This document shows, piece after piece, positions 6,283 to 8,345 of a DNA stretch of 8,345 nt. The translations under genes were made by a program, and so were the position numbers. The notes beneath the pieces are model-generated. The model saw only the letters and a list, made by a program, of their open reading frames with translations. It did no database searches and had not been told where the DNA came from. The stretch comes from Alphaproteobacteria bacterium (GTDB taxonomy: Bacteria > Pseudomonadota > Alphaproteobacteria > Thalassobaculales > Thalassobaculaceae), in assembly GCA_028822575.1 (NCBI GenBank), contig JAPKDN010000112.1, positions 1-8,345 of the forward strand. The letters run 5' to 3'. Numbering within the stretch: the first letter of the stretch is position 1; the number at the start of each line of letters is the position of its first letter.

Positions 6283-7404
6283 ATGACCAAACCCCTTGAA
6301 GGCATCACCGTCGTCGCGCTTGAGCAGGCGGTTGCGGCACCGTATTGCACGAGTCGGCTAGCCGACGCGGGCGCGCGGGTCATTAAGGTGGAGCGCGCCG
6401 AAGGGGATTTTGCCCGTGGTTATGATCGGCAAATCAATGGGCATTCCGCATTTTTCGTCTGGCTCAACCGGGGCAAGGAAAGCGTAGTCCTGGATATCAA
6501 ACAAGAGGAGGATGCTGCGCTTCTTGAAAGTATTTTGAGCAAGGCCGATGTATTCGTTCAAAACCTTGCGCCTGGCGCCGCGGCGCGGGCCGGTTTTGGT
6601 TCCGAGGGTCTGCGCGCCCGCTATCCCAAGCTGATCACCGTGGACATCACCGGCTATGGCGAGGACGGGGAATACGCCGACATGAAGGCCTATGATTTTC
6701 TCGTCCAAGGCGAGAGTGGCCTTATCTCGGTCACCGGCTCTCCGGATGCCATGGGCCGGGTCGGCGCCTCGGTCTGTGACATCGCGGCTGGGATGTACTC
6801 CAAGATCGCGGTGCTGGAGGCTCTAATTCTACGTGGACGCACTGGCGAAGGCTCAGGAATTAAGACGTCGATGTTCGGCGGTATGGTCGAGTGGTTGTCA
6901 CCTTGGCTGCTTCACCAAGCCTATGGAGAGTTGAGCGAACAGCGGATTGGCCTGGCGCATCCGGCGATCACGCCATATGGCGCCTATGAATGCGCCCAAG
7001 GCGAGCTAATCCTGATAGCGGTGCAGAATCAGCGGGAATGGGGCCGTCTTTGTGCCGAGGTGCTGAGCAAGCCGGAGCTGGCGGAAGATCCGCGGGTGGT
7101 CGACAATCCCGCGCGTTTGGATAATCGGCCGTTCCTGGACGCCGAGATCAACGCTGTATTTTCGACCATGTCGCGCGATGACGTGCGCGGGCTTTTGAAA
7201 AAGGCGAAGATCGCCTTTGGTGCCGTGAATACCATCGCCGATGTTAGCAACCATCCGGCGTTGCGGAAAATCCCCACCGACACGCCAACGGGGCGGATAG
7301 AGGTCATGGCGCCACCGGCCCATTTTGTTGGCGTGGAGATCGCGCCACTGTCCGTGCCGACAATCGGCCAGCATTCCGATGCGCTTCGGGCCGAGTTCTC
7401 TTAA
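6283..7404 (+). CDS. Family III CoA-transferase (CaiB/BaiF type)
   Basis: A 373-residue cytoplasmic enzyme that moves CoA between carboxylic acids through an aspartyl thioester. It opens with L-E-G-I-T-V-V-A-L-E-Q-A-V-A-A-P-Y-C, A-D-A-G-A-R-V-I-K-V-E and the N-R-G-K-E-S-V-V-L-D segment, all family-typical. Asp166 in V-G-A-S-V-C-D-I-A-A-G-M-Y is the expected catalytic residue. P-A-I-T-P-Y-G-A-Y-E and the C-terminal P-T-I-G-Q-H-S are also usual. ATG 6283 is preferred over TTG 6277 because AGGGA at 6272-6276 is well spaced and the protein then begins M-T-K-P-L-E-G. It lies 28 bases after the acyl-CoA dehydrogenase and is probably cotranscribed with it. Donor and acceptor acids cannot be assigned from sequence; small dicarboxylic or branched acids are reasonable guesses. 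Confidence 0.92.
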   Translation: MTKPLEGITVVALEQAVAAPYCTSRLADAGARVIKVERAEGDFARGYDRQINGHSAFFVWLNRGKESVVLDIKQEEDAALLESILSKADVFVQNLAPGAAARAGFGSEGLRARYPKLITVDITGYGEDGEYADMKAYDFLVQGESGLISVTGSPDAMGRVGASVCDIAAGMYSKIAVLEALILRGRTGEGSGIKTSMFGGMVEWLSPWLLHQAYGELSEQRIGLAHPAITPYGAYECAQGELILIAVQNQREWGRLCAEVLSKPELAEDPRVVDNPARLDNRPFLDAEINAVFSTMSRDDVRGLLKKAKIAFGAVNTIADVSNHPALRKIPTDTPTGRIEVMAPPAHFVGVEIAPLSVPTIGQHSDALRAEFS

Positions 7405-7427
7405 TTCCCGATAATTTTTAGTTGTCA

Positions 7428-7446
7428 TTCACCGCGCAAGGGTGAA
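7428..7446. repeat. Short inverted repeat after the CoA-transferase gene
   Basis: TTCACC (7428-7433) and GGTGAA (7441-7446) are perfect 6-bp arms around seven bases, 24 bases after the CoA-transferase stop. It may help end transcription, but no T-run follows it on either strand, so I do not call it a terminator. The rest of the 271-base gap up to 7675 shows no gene and no convincing -35/-10 pair. Confidence 0.25.
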
Positions 7447-7594
7447 AACCAAGCGAAACCGCCAAGCTTGTCCAAAATTGTACGCAGTTGACGGATTGTC
7501 AGCGGCGAATGAGTCAAGTAGGCTAACTCCGCTTGGGTCGTTCGGTCGTGGATTTCAAGGTGCTTGCGCCGAAAATTCTTGATTGTGTGGTTTA

Positions 7595-7612
7595 GGAGAA
7601 CCGGGAGAACCG
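7595..7612 (+). repeat. 9-bp tandem direct repeat in the TRAP gene upstream region
   Basis: GGAGAACCG occurs twice head to tail, at 7595-7603 and 7604-7612, about 65-80 bases before the TRAP binding-protein start. It could be part of a regulator binding site; there is no direct evidence for that. Confidence 0.4.
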
Positions 7613-7630
7613 GTCGGCAAGCTGATTTAG

Positions 7631-7655
7631 TTCATCCCCGCGGGGCGGGGATGAA
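7631..7655 (+). promoter_or_regulatory. Perfect 11-bp GC-rich hairpin just upstream of the TRAP gene ribosome binding site
   Basis: TTCATCCCCGC (7631-7641) pairs perfectly with GCGGGGATGAA (7645-7655) around a GGG loop. The stem ends five bases before the GGGAGGA site of the TRAP binding-protein gene and has no following T-run. It is therefore more likely a leader hairpin that affects translation or mRNA stability, or an operator palindrome, than a simple terminator. Confidence 0.6.
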
Positions 7656-7660
7656 GAACT

Positions 7661-7667
7661 GGGAGGA
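7661..7667 (+). promoter_or_regulatory. Shine-Dalgarno site of the TRAP binding-protein gene
   Basis: GGGAGGA lies eight bases before ATG 7676, a strong site that fixes this start. It fits an abundant periplasmic protein. Confidence 0.7.
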
Positions 7668-7675
7668 TTAAAGAA

Positions 7676-8345
7676 ATGAGCAAAAACCTACTGAAAACTG
7701 CGGCCCTCGTCGCCGTTGCCGGCGCGATGGCGTTTGGCGCGGCTGGTGATGCCAGCGCGGCGAAAAAGATTAAGTGGAAGATGCAGAGCGCGTTTGGCTC
7801 GCAGATCTCCCATCTTGGCGATGCCGCCAATCGGATCGCTGATGTCGTCACCAGCATGTCGAGTGGCAATTTCAACCTGAAGTTCTTCGAGCCCGGCGCG
7901 CTTATTCCGCCGCTCGAGTGCTTTGACGCCGTGTCCAAGGGCTCCGTCGAGTCGTGCTATACGACGCCTGGTTACCACACTGGTAAATATCCCGGTCTGG
8001 CGTTCATGACCACGGTTCCGTTCGGCCCGCAGTTGGGCGAATTCCTTGCTTGGCAGTGGCATGGCGGCGGAAAAGAAATCGCCGACAAGATCTATACCAA
8101 GCACAACCTTCATTCACAGGCGTGCGGCGCGATCGGCGCGGAAACCTCGGGTTGGTTCAAGTTCGAGGTTAAGTCCCTCGATCAGTTGAAGGGCCTGAAG
8201 ATGCGGTTCTTCGGCATTGGCGCCAAGGTCATGACCAAGATCGGCGTGTCGACTCAGCTTCTGGCTGGTGCCGACATCTATCCGGCTCTGGAGCGTGGCG
8301 TGATCGACGCGACCGAGTTCTCGATGCCTAACATCGATAAGGACT
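7676..8345 (+). CDS. TRAP transporter solute-binding protein, DctP/TakP-like (partial, runs off the window)
   Basis: The first 223 residues of a periplasmic binding protein for a TRAP transporter; the 3' end is beyond the window. The signal peptide has Lys3/Lys7, a hydrophobic core (9-23) and an A-S-A cleavage site at 26-28. Features of the DctP superfamily are W-K-M-Q-S-A-F, F-E-P-G-A-L-I-P-P-L-E-C-F-D-A-V-S-K-G, L-K-G-L-K-M-R-F with Arg177 as the expected ligand-carboxylate contact, and D-I-Y-P-A-L-E-R-G-V-I-D-A-T-E-F. The pattern H-G-G-G-K-E-I and the segment around V-P-F-G-P most resemble TakP, which binds 2-oxo acids. TakP has E-W where this protein has Glu214-Phe215, so the ligand may differ. 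The small and large membrane subunits would be expected downstream. The strong Shine-Dalgarno site and leader hairpin suggest regulated, high expression. Confidence 0.9.
   Translation, partial: MSKNLLKTAALVAVAGAMAFGAAGDASAAKKIKWKMQSAFGSQISHLGDAANRIADVVTSMSSGNFNLKFFEPGALIPPLECFDAVSKGSVESCYTTPGYHTGKYPGLAFMTTVPFGPQLGEFLAWQWHGGGKEIADKIYTKHNLHSQACGAIGAETSGWFKFEVKSLDQLKGLKMRFFGIGAKVMTKIGVSTQLLAGADIYPALERGVIDATEFSMPNIDKD

Noticed and set aside
7468..7524. TTGACG (7488-7493) as a -35 element of a sigma-70 promoter
   Set aside because: The only -10-like hexamer, TAGGCT at 7519, is 25 bases away, too far for a normal spacer.

Overview
The window looks like a chromosomal segment of a moderately GC-rich alphaproteobacterium, probably Rhodospirillales-like and possibly marine. 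That placement is an inference. It rests on the mix of a TctC-type binding protein, a TRAP binding protein, a CaiB/acyl-CoA dehydrogenase pair and a DUF1611/enolase-superfamily pair, and on the codon use. I saw no rRNA, tRNA, CRISPR array, insertion sequence or phage gene.

Left region (1-3973, all + strand): an orphan TctC/Bug-type periplasmic binding protein, then a compact cluster of a DUF1611 protein (DgcN-like), an enolase-superfamily racemase (DgcA-like) and a class I SAM-dependent methyltransferase. DgcN and DgcA are known as a D-glutamate catabolic pair: DgcN N-acetylates D-Glu and DgcA racemises N-acetyl-D-Glu to the L form. The methyltransferase starts one base after the dgcA stop codon (TGA-G-ATG), so it is very likely translated together with it. 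Its part in this pathway is not obvious, and it is the most interesting open question in the window.

Middle region (4021-5006, - strand): a broken gene for a secreted metallophosphoesterase-like protein. An in-frame TAG lies at 4704-4706 and a one-base frameshift near 4592, yet family-like sequence continues through both lesions.

Right region (5079-7404, + strand): an acyl-CoA dehydrogenase followed 28 bases later by a family III (CaiB/BaiF) CoA-transferase. Together they suggest CoA activation of a carboxylic acid and its alpha,beta-dehydrogenation. The dehydrogenase lacks glutamate at the usual C-terminal catalytic position but has one at the alternative helix G position.

Right edge (7405-8345): a 271-base intergenic region with a 9-bp tandem repeat and a perfect 11-bp hairpin, then the start of a TakP/DctP-like TRAP transporter binding protein cut by the window end. 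The window therefore alternates periplasmic solute capture (TctC type, TRAP type) with cytoplasmic enzymes for amino acids and carboxylic acids. This fits a scavenging lifestyle on organic acids and D-amino acids.
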